Assembly: GCA_045133915.1 (NCBI GenBank)
Contig: JBGUUX010000070.1
Span: 1-53,370, forward strand
Reading direction: 5' to 3'
Origin: RGIG7300 sp045133915
GTDB taxonomy: Bacteria > Bacillota > Clostridia > Oscillospirales > CAG-272
Length of the DNA stretch: 53,370 nucleotides
The notes under the pieces: generated by a model
What the model was told of the DNA's origin: nothing
What the model saw: only the letters and a program-made list of their open reading frames with translations
Database searches by the model: none
Part shown: positions 16,778 through 25,610 of the stretch, one piece after another
How the letters are laid out: every line of letters begins with the position of its first letter
Position numbering within the stretch: the stretch's first letter is position 1
Made by a program: the position numbers and the translations under genes

Positions 16778-17797
16778 ATGAAAAAAGTAATTTTCATTTT
16801 TCTTGGTTTCTTACTTACGGTATGTACAGTGATCACAGTCCTTATCCTGTGCGACAGATATGGAACTGTAACCAACATCTCAACCAAAACCGATGATACT
16901 ACCATTGAAAAAAAGCTACAGACAGACGTTGAGTTTACAGTCGAATATGCCCGTACAGGCAGTTATATTGAGGAGAATTATTATCCCATAGTAGAAACGA
17001 TCACCTCGTACGATGCTCTGAACGAATACTACGAAGATAATAAGGACACCTATTATTTTGGCAGAGCGGATAAAAGCTATGGGGACTCAAGCACAGGCTT
17101 TCTTGACGCCTGCGACATGTACACCGAGGAATTCTTTGGGGAAAAGTCACTGATTTTCGTAATATTGGAAGAACCCAGCGGTTCTATACGGCATAGCGTT
17201 GAGTACGTTAAGCTTACAGACGGTATTATGGATATCGGAATAGATTCCATTGTTCCCGAAGCCTGTACCGACGATATGGCAATATGGCATATTATTGTTT
17301 CGCTTGATAAAAACGCAATCCCCGAAAGCGAGGAAAATATCCGCATATTCTCTGACGGCAAGGAGATGGTAAGGGAGTATTTTGACTTCTTTATCAGGTG
17401 GAATACCTACGGTATCAGTTCTTATGACAGCAGAACAGGTCTGCTTATAAAGAGTAACGATGCCACACGTCCCGAGGATTATATTACAGGATGTTATCTG
17501 TCAAATGAACAGATGAAGAATATACGAAAAATCGTAGATGAACTTGATATCACAAGCTATCCTGATGAATATAACCCACACGGTAAAGGTGTTTCGATGC
17601 CTTATATGACGTTAGAATTATCTGTAGCTACAGAGAACTACACCAAAACCGTAAAAGTACCAGAAACGATACTGTCCTTTGAGGCGGATAACGCCCGGGG
17701 ACAGCGATTCTTAAATGCTTTTGGTTCGATAATAGACATACTTACCAATACCGATGAATGGAGAGCTCTGCCTGATTACGAATTTTTCTATGACTGA
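16778..17797 (+). CDS. Exported or membrane-anchored protein of unknown function, sigma operon
   Basis: A 339-residue protein. ATG 16778 follows GGAGG by 7 bp; the longer frame from 16760 is less likely. An N-terminal hydrophobic helix (3-24) acts as anchor or uncleaved signal, and the rest is acidic and outside. Two parts can be seen: an N-terminal domain (about 45-200) with SGSIRHSVEYVKL and WHIIVSLDKN, and a C-terminal domain (about 215-339) beginning YGISSYDSRTGLLIK and ending DEWRALPDYEFFYD. I do not recognise a family with a known role. It sits third in the sigma/anti-sigma operon with a 14-bp gap. Confidence 0.7.
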   Translation: MKKVIFIFLGFLLTVCTVITVLILCDRYGTVTNISTKTDDTTIEKKLQTDVEFTVEYARTGSYIEENYYPIVETITSYDALNEYYEDNKDTYYFGRADKSYGDSSTGFLDACDMYTEEFFGEKSLIFVILEEPSGSIRHSVEYVKLTDGIMDIGIDSIVPEACTDDMAIWHIIVSLDKNAIPESEENIRIFSDGKEMVREYFDFFIRWNTYGISSYDSRTGLLIKSNDATRPEDYITGCYLSNEQMKNIRKIVDELDITSYPDEYNPHGKGVSMPYMTLELSVATENYTKTVKVPETILSFEADNARGQRFLNAFGSIIDILTNTDEWRALPDYEFFYD

Positions 17798-17811
17798 GAG
17801 GAGACATTAAT

Positions 17812-18909
17812 ATGAAAAATAAAATATGGATACCGATAGCCGCAGTAGTTGTGTTACTTGCTGTATTGTTTATCCCGGTACCCAAGTCAAGCTATGACGA
17901 TGGAGGAACAAAAGAATATGTTGCTCTGACCTATAAAATTGTATCTTGGCACAGAATCACATCCGGTAATGAAGTATATAAGAATATAAATATATATTTC
18001 GGTCAAGACAGAAATAAATCTATTGACGAGTTGTGGGAGCTTGAATATGAAGAGAAGGATTTACAAAGCTCTTATATACATGAATATACCAATACCTTGT
18101 ACGAATTTCTCGCCGTTATAGTAGAGTATAACGGCAACCTTGTGGTTGTCGAACCTCTTGAGGGCGAAGAAGAACGTAATTCTTGTAGCCGCATATCATT
18201 TTCGGTAGGTGAGCTTGAGGACATCGAACCCTGTGTGGGCGATACGGTACGGGTGTATTATACAGGCGGTATAATGGAGACCTATCCTGCACAGATAAAT
18301 GCAAGCTCTTGGGAGCATTACAATTTGGAGCCTTACTTTGACGTGTCAAACGGCTATGATATAGTTGATGAAAAACCTGTAATATATCTTTATCCAGAAA
18401 GAGAAACCGAGGTATCGGTCAAATTAAAGCTTGACGGAGAGTTGACTTGTACCTATCCCGAATACAAAGACGGCTGGAGCGTAACCGCATCCCCCGACGG
18501 AACATTGACCGATGCAGAGGGTCAAAGCTATAACTATCTCTATTGGGAAGGCAGTAGTAACGCAGAATACGATCTTACAAAGGGCTTTTGCATCAAAGGA
18601 GATGACACAGCCGCTTTTCTTGAAAAGGCACTTGAAAATCTTGGACTTAACCGCCGTGAAGCGAATGAATTTATTGTTTATTGGCTTCCTAAAATGGAAT
18701 CTAACCCCTACAATATAATCACTTTCCAGACCGATACATACACCGACTCGGCGAAGCTTATGGTAGCTCCCACTCCAGACACGATTATCCGTGTGTTTAT
18801 GGCGTGGCAGGTAAGTGATGAATATGTTTCTATGCCTGAACAGGAGCTTACTGCATCCGAGCGTACCGGTTTTACCGTTGTAGAATGGGGCGGAGCAGAG
18901 ATCAAATAA
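17812..18909 (+). CDS. Membrane-anchored protein of unknown function, sigma operon
   Basis: A 365-residue protein with an N-terminal TM helix (about 5-22) and a large outer region. Residues about 45-160 form a small beta-rich domain. From about 190 a distinct block begins with KPVIYLYPERETEVSVKLKL, continues YPEYKDGWSV and NYLYWEG, and ends FTVVEWGG. I recall this second block as a recurrent conserved domain of Clostridia secreted proteins, but it has no known function. It is the last gene of the sigma operon, followed by a terminator. It could be a sensor partner or a target of the ECF factor; sequence alone does not tell. Confidence 0.7.
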   Translation: MKNKIWIPIAAVVVLLAVLFIPVPKSSYDDGGTKEYVALTYKIVSWHRITSGNEVYKNINIYFGQDRNKSIDELWELEYEEKDLQSSYIHEYTNTLYEFLAVIVEYNGNLVVVEPLEGEEERNSCSRISFSVGELEDIEPCVGDTVRVYYTGGIMETYPAQINASSWEHYNLEPYFDVSNGYDIVDEKPVIYLYPERETEVSVKLKLDGELTCTYPEYKDGWSVTASPDGTLTDAEGQSYNYLYWEGSSNAEYDLTKGFCIKGDDTAAFLEKALENLGLNRREANEFIVYWLPKMESNPYNIITFQTDTYTDSAKLMVAPTPDTIIRVFMAWQVSDEYVSMPEQELTASERTGFTVVEWGGAEIK

Positions 18910-18915
18910 ATAACA

Positions 18916-18940
18916 AAAGTCCCGAAATTCGGGACTTTAT
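18916..18940. terminator. Bidirectional terminator between the sigma operon and the PlsC-like gene
   Basis: AAAGTCCCGA / TCGGGACTTT, 10-bp stem with a 3-nt loop, A-rich on one side and T-rich on the other. Confidence 0.9.
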
Positions 18941-20197
18941 CTATTTTCTTACTTTCTTCAGATGCATCTGATATATTTCCTCGGTAGCAAGGGAGAGCTT
19001 GGTTACAACGTTTTCCTTATCGGGGTAACAGTAGAATGAATCGCTCTCGGTGGAAATATCCACACAGTCATAGGGTTTGATATGGGGAAAATCATATTCC
19101 ACGTGGAGGCTGTTAGACTGTAAGGGCATACGCTGAATACGGTAGTTTTCGCCGTTGTAATATCCCTCAAGCACAAAACCGTTTTGGGGGTCGTGGGTGA
19201 GCTTGGCTACTCCCAAAGGGATGAATTTCCAGCAGTGGGGCATAGAATGAACGTCAACCTTACACTCAAAGTGATATCGGCCTTCCTCTATCTCACGGCG
19301 TACCTCTTGGCGTTCCCACTTGAACCAGTCGGGTACGTGGGTAAATTCGGTATTGCCGTCAAGAGCGGTCAAAGTGCCGTCTTCGTTTTGATGCCAACGC
19401 TTCCCGCATTTTCTACAGAATATATCGGCACCCTTACTGTCCATGACCGACTCTGCCATACAATGGGGACACTTGTACAGGATCTTGTGCAAGCCTTCGG
19501 CACGGTAGGGCTCGGTTATGAGGATCCCGTTATCCTTCTGATATTTGTATTCGTCGTATTCAAAGGCTTCTCTTATCTTAGCGTTTATCTCCTCTGTAGA
19601 TAACGATGCCACGTCCTCTGCGGTCAATATCTGAGTAAGGGTAGTATGGAGCGGAACTTTTCTCTTTTTCTTTACGTTCCATACGGGGGAATGGAGATAA
19701 TTACCTCGGTGCAGAGCCACCACTACGGGAACCTTGTTTCTCTTAACCAGCATACCTACCGAATCGGGCAGATATGAGGTTATACCGCATTGGCTGTATC
19801 TTGCCTCGGGGTACATGGTAAGCACGTCGCCGCGTTCCAGAACCTTTTTTATAGAACGTAAAAGGAACATATCGTTTGTAAACTTACGAGTACAGATAGC
19901 ACCTATCCACTCCATAAGCCAGGGACGCATATAATAGCCGTCGATATTTACTACGTTATTCATGCGCTGAGGATAAGTACCCTCGGCTACCAGCTCAAAG
20001 TCGATAAATGCCTGATGGTTAGAAAGCAGAAAATACGGCGGCTTAAGTCCCTCCATATTGATACGCTCAACCTTGCGCTTTTTGCCGATAAGCATTATTT
20101 TTGAAAGAACCCAGATAAGCCAGGTCAGGTAGATAGGCTGTCTTATGGGATACTTTGCGGTCTTATAGAATTTTGGGTTTTTATAATTAACCTTCAT
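18941..20197 (-). CDS. 1-acyl-glycerol-3-phosphate acyltransferase-like protein with zinc ribbon
   Basis: A 418-residue protein. The N-terminal half is a PlsC-type acyltransferase: the catalytic HX4D box appears as NHQAFID (about 58-64), the acceptor motif as YPEARYS (about 135), and a hydrophobic segment (about 20-36) may dip into the membrane. PlsC proteins make phosphatidic acid from lysophosphatidic acid. Unlike ordinary PlsC (about 200-250 aa) there is a C-terminal extension with a CPHC...CRKC zinc ribbon (about 245-270), a WFKWERQEVRREIEEG helix and a beta-rich tail. It may therefore act on another lipid or be regulated through the ribbon. GGAGG lies just before ATG 20197. Confidence 0.85.
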   Translation of the reverse strand: MKVNYKNPKFYKTAKYPIRQPIYLTWLIWVLSKIMLIGKKRKVERINMEGLKPPYFLLSNHQAFIDFELVAEGTYPQRMNNVVNIDGYYMRPWLMEWIGAICTRKFTNDMFLLRSIKKVLERGDVLTMYPEARYSQCGITSYLPDSVGMLVKRNKVPVVVALHRGNYLHSPVWNVKKKRKVPLHTTLTQILTAEDVASLSTEEINAKIREAFEYDEYKYQKDNGILITEPYRAEGLHKILYKCPHCMAESVMDSKGADIFCRKCGKRWHQNEDGTLTALDGNTEFTHVPDWFKWERQEVRREIEEGRYHFECKVDVHSMPHCWKFIPLGVAKLTHDPQNGFVLEGYYNGENYRIQRMPLQSNSLHVEYDFPHIKPYDCVDISTESDSFYCYPDKENVVTKLSLATEEIYQMHLKKVRK

Positions 20198-20224
20198 AAT
20201 ACCGTCCTCCGATATAGATAAGAC

Positions 20225-20253
20225 ATTATACTACAAAATTTTGTAAAAAACAA
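20225..20253 (-). promoter_or_regulatory. Promoter of the PlsC-like gene
   Basis: Minus strand TTGTTT (20253-20248), 17-bp spacer, TATAAT (20230-20225). Confidence 0.65.
20232..20245. promoter_or_regulatory. Candidate operator palindrome
   Basis: Perfect 14-bp palindrome TACAAAATTTTGTA lying inside the spacer of the minus-strand promoter and 22 bp upstream of the ABC-operon -35. The position suits a repressor site. No regulator gene is adjacent, so this is inference. Confidence 0.4.
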
Positions 20254-20266
20254 GACTAATATTATC

Positions 20267-20295
20267 TTGAAATAAGAATAAAAAGGGTATATAAT
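20267..20295 (+). promoter_or_regulatory. Promoter of the ABC importer operon
   Basis: TTGAAA (20267-20272), 17-bp spacer, TATAAT (20290-20295). Confidence 0.75.
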
Positions 20296-20326
20296 GTAAT
20301 TATTGTATACGAAAGGACGTATTCCT

Positions 20327-21412
20327 ATGAAGGTCACGTTAAAAAATCTGACAAAAAAGTTTCCGTCGAGAAATAAAAAGAATCCCGATGCTGTTGTAGC
20401 GGTAAACGATTTTACCCTTGATATAGAGGACGGCACGCTTATAGCTCTCCTTGGTCCCTCGGGTTGCGGTAAATCAACTACCCTTAATCTTCTTTCAGGT
20501 TTACAGAAGCCTACCACCGGAGAAATATATTTCGGTGACGACGATGTTACAGAGCTGCCTCCCGAAAACAGAGGTGTGGGCTTGGTGTTCCAGAACTACG
20601 CCTTATACCCCCATTTGACGGTAAAACAGAATATAACCTTTCCCCTTGAAAACCGTCGCGGCAAGGATAAGCTAAGTAAAACCGAGATGTCAAAGATGGC
20701 GGAGGAGACCGCAAAACTGGTGCAGATAGAGGAACTGCTCGACCGTAAACCCTCCGAGCTCTCAGGCGGTCAGCAGCAGCGTGTTGCTATAGCCAGAGCT
20801 CTTGTAAAGGAACCAAGAATACTTCTTCTCGATGAACCTCTTTCTAATCTTGATGCAAGACTGAGACTCCAGACCAGAGAAGAGATACGCCGTATTCAGC
20901 GTTCAACGGGTGTTACTACTATATTCGTTACCCACGACCAGGAGGAGGCAATGTCTATCTCTGATATGATCGTGGTTATGAAGGACGGTATACTTCAGCA
21001 AAAGGGAAGACCTCAGGAGGTCTACGATAACCCCTGCAATCTCTTTGTGGCAAAGTTCCTTGGCACTCCTCCTATAAACGTATTTGACGGTGAAATTAAG
21101 AACGGTAAGCTCTATATAGGGGACGAGGCTGTAATAAGCTTTGATGCACCTGACGCACCTGTTGACGTTGCTATACGCCCCGAGGGCTTTACCCTTGACG
21201 GTGAGGGTACCTTTACCTGTAAACTCGACCGTATTGAGGTCATGGGCAGAGATATCAGCGTTGTGGCAGGACACACCGCTTCACAGAACGAGGTCATCCG
21301 TGCTATCGTCGATTCTGATAATCTGGCTGATATACATGGTGACAAGGTTTGCTTTAGCCTTAAAGCAAACAAGGTCTACGTCTTTGACAAGACAACGGGT
21401 GAAAGAATATGA
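20327..21412 (+). CDS. ABC transporter ATPase, carbohydrate importer (MsmK/UgpC type)
   Basis: A 361-residue ATP-binding subunit. Walker A GPSGCGKST (43-51), Q-loop FQNYALYPHLTV, signature LSGGQQQRVAIARAL (about 144), Walker B LLLDEPLSNLD and the H-loop TIFVTHDQEEA are all intact. The C-terminal about 120 residues are the TOBE/MalK-type regulatory domain, as in CUT1 sugar and glycerol-3-phosphate importers. The start at ATG 20327 follows GAAAGGA; the frame extends 8 codons upstream without a better site. Its TGA overlaps the next ATG (ATGA). In this operon the ATPase comes first and, unusually for CUT1 systems, is encoded together with its permeases. Confidence 0.93.
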   Translation: MKVTLKNLTKKFPSRNKKNPDAVVAVNDFTLDIEDGTLIALLGPSGCGKSTTLNLLSGLQKPTTGEIYFGDDDVTELPPENRGVGLVFQNYALYPHLTVKQNITFPLENRRGKDKLSKTEMSKMAEETAKLVQIEELLDRKPSELSGGQQQRVAIARALVKEPRILLLDEPLSNLDARLRLQTREEIRRIQRSTGVTTIFVTHDQEEAMSISDMIVVMKDGILQQKGRPQEVYDNPCNLFVAKFLGTPPINVFDGEIKNGKLYIGDEAVISFDAPDAPVDVAIRPEGFTLDGEGTFTCKLDRIEVMGRDISVVAGHTASQNEVIRAIVDSDNLADIHGDKVCFSLKANKVYVFDKTTGERI

Positions 21413-22296
21413 AAAACAACCTCAAAGGCTGGTTGTATCTTCTGCCTGCCATACTCTTTTTAGGAGTGTTTATGGTCTATCCTCTGATAGACGTATTCGT
21501 GTACTCCTTTGAAGAGGGTTACAACTTTGCTTCACAGACGTATTTCGGCGTGGGTGAATATAATTTCTCTTACGTTCTCCACGATCCTTATTTTCTGCAG
21601 GCCCTTAAAAACACCTTTATTCTCGTTATCATAACCGTTCCGCTGTCTACCGGTCTTGCGTTACTTATCTCGGTAGGACTGAGCTCTATAAAGAAGCTCC
21701 GTGAACTCTATCAGACGGTATACTTTTTGCCTTACGTTACAAACACCTTGGCAGTAGGTCTGGTGTTTATGATACTCTTTAAGCAGACCCCTTACAGCGA
21801 CGGATTGGCAAACACCGTGTTGTCTTGGTTCGGGGTTGCTCCCATAGACTTTATCGGCGGCCCCTATTGGGCAAAGATGCTTGTGCTTTGTATCTATACC
21901 ATATGGGTGGTTATGCCCTTTAAGGTGCTTATACTCACAAGTGCTCTTGCATCTGTAAACGAGACTTATTACAATGCGGCAAAGGTGGACGGTACCTCAA
22001 AGTTCCGTATATTCCGTAAGATAACACTGCCTATGATATCGCCCACGCTGTTTTATCTTATCATCACAGGCTTTATCGGTGCGTTCAAGGCATATTCTGA
22101 TGCGGTAGCTTTGTTCGGTACAGACCTCAACGCTGCCGAGATGAATACCATAGTCGGCTATATCTACGATATGCTCTACGGAAACTCGGGCGGTTATCCT
22201 TCCTATGCATCGGCTGCAGCTATTATCCTGTTTGTTATAGTGTTGACCATAACCTGCATCAACCTGCTTGTCAGCCGTAAGAACGTTCATTATTGA
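21409..22296 (+). CDS. ABC transporter permease 1 (MalF/UgpA type)
   Basis: A 295-residue integral membrane protein with about six TM helices and the cytosolic coupling motif YYNAAKVDGTSKFRIFRKITLPMISPT (an EAA-type loop, about 188-214). It begins with the usual first helix WLYLLPAILFLGVFMVYPLIDV. It pairs with the next permease to form the CUT1 translocation pore. It is coupled by a 4-bp overlap with the ATPase gene. Confidence 0.92.
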   Translation: MKNNLKGWLYLLPAILFLGVFMVYPLIDVFVYSFEEGYNFASQTYFGVGEYNFSYVLHDPYFLQALKNTFILVIITVPLSTGLALLISVGLSSIKKLRELYQTVYFLPYVTNTLAVGLVFMILFKQTPYSDGLANTVLSWFGVAPIDFIGGPYWAKMLVLCIYTIWVVMPFKVLILTSALASVNETYYNAAKVDGTSKFRIFRKITLPMISPTLFYLIITGFIGAFKAYSDAVALFGTDLNAAEMNTIVGYIYDMLYGNSGGYPSYASAAAIILFVIVLTITCINLLVSRKNVHY

Positions 22297-22306
22297 GAGG
22301 TGGCAT

Positions 22307-23170
22307 ATGAATTACGAAAAGATAGAAAAAGCCGCCTTAACAAAAAAGCGGATAAGCAACGTTATAGTATATACCCTCCTTACGGTATGGGGTATCATAG
22401 TTCTGTTTCCTTTTTATTGGATGATACTCACCTCTGTAAAGGAATACGGAGCATATAACTCAGAGTGGGTACCTAAGCTGTATACCTTAGCCCCTACCCT
22501 GGAAAACTATAGATCAGCCTTTACTGAAGTGCCCTTGGGCGGATATTTCCTCAATACGGTGATATTCACCCTTGCCACCACCGCAATAATGCTTGTGGTG
22601 ACGGTGCTTTCCGCCTTTGCATTCTCAAGGCTTGATTTTAAGGGTAAGGATCTTGTGTTTACACTTTTCCTGTCCCTTATGATGATACCTAACGAGCTTG
22701 TTATCATCACAAACTACGTAACGGTAACAAACCTTGATCTAAGAAATACCTTTACCGGACTGATACTTCCGTCGGTGACCTCTGTGTTCTATATCTATCT
22801 GTTAAAGGAGAATTTCTCGCAGATACCTGACGAGCTCTATTATGCCGCCAAGGTTGACGGAACAAGCGATTTCAGATATCTTACCAAGGTCATGGTGCCT
22901 ATATGCAGACCTACCGTGGTTACCATAACCATACTCAAGGTCATAGAATGTTGGAACTCATATGTATGGCCGAGACTTGTAACCGACGATCAGGCTTACT
23001 TCCTTGTTTCCAACGGTATACAGGAGATACGCGAGAACGGCTTTGGACGTGACAACATACCGGCTATGATGGCGGCTGTGGTCGTTATCAGCTTACCGCT
23101 TATCATACTCTTCCTTGTTTTCAGAAAGAAGATTATGGCAGGTGTATCGAGAGGAGGTCTTAAGCAGTGA
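22307..23170 (+). CDS. ABC transporter permease 2 (MalG/UgpE type)
   Basis: A 287-residue permease. ATG 22307 follows GAGAGGTG; the frame extends upstream 13 codons into the preceding gene but without ribosome site. Six TM segments are apparent, starting VIVYTLLTVWGIIVLFPFYW. The EAA loop is YYAAKVDGTSDFRYLTKVMVPICRP. The C-terminus ends with the usual short basic tail (FRKKIMAGVSRGGLKQ). Confidence 0.92.
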   Translation: MNYEKIEKAALTKKRISNVIVYTLLTVWGIIVLFPFYWMILTSVKEYGAYNSEWVPKLYTLAPTLENYRSAFTEVPLGGYFLNTVIFTLATTAIMLVVTVLSAFAFSRLDFKGKDLVFTLFLSLMMIPNELVIITNYVTVTNLDLRNTFTGLILPSVTSVFYIYLLKENFSQIPDELYYAAKVDGTSDFRYLTKVMVPICRPTVVTITILKVIECWNSYVWPRLVTDDQAYFLVSNGIQEIRENGFGRDNIPAMMAAVVVISLPLIILFLVFRKKIMAGVSRGGLKQ

Positions 23171-24750
23171 AGAAGATAATTTCGCTTATGCTTATAATTG
23201 TAACTCTCCTTACTCTCACCTCTTGCCACGGCTCAAAGGAAAAGAAGGTCTTTGAGATACCCGAAAACTTTGACGAAACAAAGCAGTACGAGATCTCATT
23301 TTGGGCAAAGAACGATACCAACATGACGCAGGTGGATATCTACAAAAAGGCTATATCCGATTTTGAAGCTTTGTATCCCAACATTAAGGTCAATCTCAGA
23401 CTATATACAGACTACGGAAAGATATATAACGACGTTATAACCAATATATCTACAGATACCACGCCAAACGTGTGTATAACCTATCCCGACCATATTGCCA
23501 CATATCTTACGGGTGAGGATACGGTAGTACCGCTTGACGAGCTCTTTGTAAACGAAAAGTACGGTCTTGGAGGAAGTGAGCTTAAGTTTGATTCTCCTAG
23601 ATTTGACGAGCTTATACCTCAGTTTATAGGTGAATGTGAGTTTAACGGTCACTATTATGCAGTACCCTATATGCGTTCCACCGAGGCTTGCTACGTTAAT
23701 AAGACCTACGTAGAGAAGCTTGGCTTTACTCTCCCCGAGACTCTTACCTGGGACTTTATATGGGAGGTCAGCGAAGCGGCGACCGCAAAGAACCCGGACG
23801 GAACTTTTAAGGTAAACGGACAAAAGGTGCTTATACCCTTTATCTACAAGTCAACCGACAATATGATGATACAGATGCTCAAGCAGAGGGATGCCGGATA
23901 TTCCACGGCTATGGGTGAGGTAAAGCTCTTTAATGAGACTACCGATGAAATACTCACCGATATTGCCGCTCACGTTGAAAGCGGTGCTTTTGACACCTTC
24001 AAGCACGCAGGATATCCCGCAAACTTCCTAAATGCAGGCCAGTGTATATTTGCCATAGATTCTACGGCAGGAGCTACCTGGATGGGCTCTGACGCTCCTC
24101 TTGTTGATATAGACGAGGATAAGCTTGTTGATTTTGAGACCGAGGTCATGACAGTACCTCAGTATGATCCCGAAAACCCTGTTATGATATCCCAAGGTCC
24201 TTCTATGTGTGTGTTTAACAAGGCAGATTCAGATGAGGTGATGGCATCATGGCTCTTCTGTCAGTTTATGTTGACAAACGAGGTGCAGATAGCATACTCA
24301 CAGACCGAGGGCTACTGTCCTGTTACAACCAAGGCACAGGGAAGTAAAGAATACAAGGATTACCTTTCAAGAGCGGGAGAGGATAACGGGATGTATTATG
24401 ACGTTAAGCTCATGGCAACAAACCTTTTGCTTGACAATACAGCCAATACCTTTGTTACTCCTGTATTTAACGGTTCCGCTTCTCTTCGTAACGCCGCAGG
24501 CCAGCTTATAGAGAACGTTAACAAGACGGTCAGACGTAAGCAGACCTTCGATGACAAATATCTTGACGACCTGGAAAAGGAAATGATATCCCTTTACCGA
24601 CTTGACCAGATAACTACCTCACAGGGCAAGGTCACCCTCGGCGCTTTACCGACCGGGTCTGTCATATTGCTATCTTGCATAGGAATATGCTGGATAGGAA
24701 TTGTAGCATATGTCATAAAGGAGAAAATAAAGGCCAAGTCTGTCAAATAG
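23167..24750 (+). CDS. ABC transporter extracellular solute-binding protein with extra C-terminal membrane helix
   Basis: A 527-residue family-1 solute-binding lipoprotein. A GTG start at 23167 overlaps the permease stop and follows GGAGG. The signal peptide ends in lipobox LTSC (Cys about 19). The binding-protein fold is apparent from YEISFWAKNDTN, YPNIKVNLRLYTDYGKI and FNGHYYAVPYMRSTEACYVNK, typical of CUT1 sugar or glycerol-3-phosphate binders. Oddly, residues about 497-517 form a strongly hydrophobic helix (VILLSCIGICWIGIVAYVI) followed by a basic tail KEKIKAKSVK, so the protein may be anchored at both ends. The ligand is not predictable; a sugar is most likely. Confidence 0.88.
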   Translation: MKKIISLMLIIVTLLTLTSCHGSKEKKVFEIPENFDETKQYEISFWAKNDTNMTQVDIYKKAISDFEALYPNIKVNLRLYTDYGKIYNDVITNISTDTTPNVCITYPDHIATYLTGEDTVVPLDELFVNEKYGLGGSELKFDSPRFDELIPQFIGECEFNGHYYAVPYMRSTEACYVNKTYVEKLGFTLPETLTWDFIWEVSEAATAKNPDGTFKVNGQKVLIPFIYKSTDNMMIQMLKQRDAGYSTAMGEVKLFNETTDEILTDIAAHVESGAFDTFKHAGYPANFLNAGQCIFAIDSTAGATWMGSDAPLVDIDEDKLVDFETEVMTVPQYDPENPVMISQGPSMCVFNKADSDEVMASWLFCQFMLTNEVQIAYSQTEGYCPVTTKAQGSKEYKDYLSRAGEDNGMYYDVKLMATNLLLDNTANTFVTPVFNGSASLRNAAGQLIENVNKTVRRKQTFDDKYLDDLEKEMISLYRLDQITTSQGKVTLGALPTGSVILLSCIGICWIGIVAYVIKEKIKAKSVK

Positions 24751-24761
24751 CTCTTAATTAC

Positions 24762-24790
24762 TTGATTTTTACTGTAAAAGATAGTATAAT
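24762..24790 (+). promoter_or_regulatory. Promoter of the lipoprotein gene
   Basis: TTGATT (24762-24767), 17-bp spacer, TATAAT (24785-24790). The spacer holds a 13-bp palindrome TTTTACTGTAAAA (24767-24779), possibly an operator. Confidence 0.65.
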
Positions 24791-24833
24791 ATTTGCTGTG
24801 ATAAATTTTTCACAAGAAAAGGAGATTAAAATT

Positions 24834-25592
24834 ATGAAGAAGATTTTTGCAATTCTTATGGTTGCAGTTATGGTGTTTGCTTTTGCAGCATGTGCTACAA
24901 CCAATGAGCCTGAGGTAAAAGAGCCCGTAAATAACGATGCTGTTGATACCGAAGAAGTAGTAGCAGACGACGTTACCGTTATGAGTTATGACGAGTACGT
25001 TGCAGCTGAGCTTGATTCTCAGGTTACTGTTGAGACCTACGTACAGGCTAAGCAGGGCTGGTGGGAAAAGGACGGCGTTGGCGTAGCTACATTCTACACC
25101 CAGAACGAGGACGGCGCATTCTTTGTTTACGAGATGCCCTGTTCCGAGGACGACTACAACAACAAGCTTGTTAAGGGCGCTAAGATCCGTGTAAGCGGTA
25201 CTAAGGCTGAATGGGCAGGCGAGGTTGAGATCGTTGATGCAACATACGAGGTTCTTGAGGGCGAGTTCGTTGCTGAGGCTAAGGATCTTACCGACAAGCT
25301 CGGTACAGATGAGCTCATTAACTATCAGAACCAGCTCGCAATCTTTAAGGGTATGACCGTTGAGTCTATCGAGTACAAGAACGGCACACCCGGTGAAGAT
25401 ATCTACGTAACTCTCGGTTACAACGGCGCTTCCTACAGCTTCTGCGTAGAATCATACCTTACAGGTCCCGATTCTGACGTTTACACCGCAGTCGGCGCAC
25501 TCAACGCAGGTGATGTTGTTGACGTTGAAGGCTTTGTATACTGGTACGAGGGCGTTAATACCCATATTACATCCGTTGCAGTTGCAGGTTAA
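24834..25592 (+). CDS. Small acidic lipoprotein with OB-fold-like repeats, unknown function
   Basis: A 252-residue lipoprotein with lipobox FAAC (Cys about 20) after MKKIFAILMVAVMVFAF. A linker rich in Glu, Asp and Val is followed by two related beta-rich segments (VTVETYVQAKQGWW...KGAKIRVSGTKAEWAGEVEIVDATYEVL and LAIFKGMTVESIEYKN...NAGDVVDVEGFVYWYEG). These look like nucleic-acid-free OB folds found in secreted bacterial proteins. AGGAG lies 9 bp before ATG 24834; the longer open frame from 24675 is not supported. It is monocistronic, with its own promoter and terminator, and its codons are smoother and more biased than its neighbours', which fits high expression. The function is unknown. 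Confidence 0.75.
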   Translation: MKKIFAILMVAVMVFAFAACATTNEPEVKEPVNNDAVDTEEVVADDVTVMSYDEYVAAELDSQVTVETYVQAKQGWWEKDGVGVATFYTQNEDGAFFVYEMPCSEDDYNNKLVKGAKIRVSGTKAEWAGEVEIVDATYEVLEGEFVAEAKDLTDKLGTDELINYQNQLAIFKGMTVESIEYKNGTPGEDIYVTLGYNGASYSFCVESYLTGPDSDVYTAVGALNAGDVVDVEGFVYWYEGVNTHITSVAVAG

Positions 25593-25610
25593 TTTAATTG
25601 ATCTATAACA

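Noticed and set aside
23167..24750. Frameshift or fusion explaining the C-terminal helix of the binding protein
   Set aside because: The frame is uninterrupted, the helix and basic tail end in a normal stop, and the next gene has its own promoter and signal peptide.
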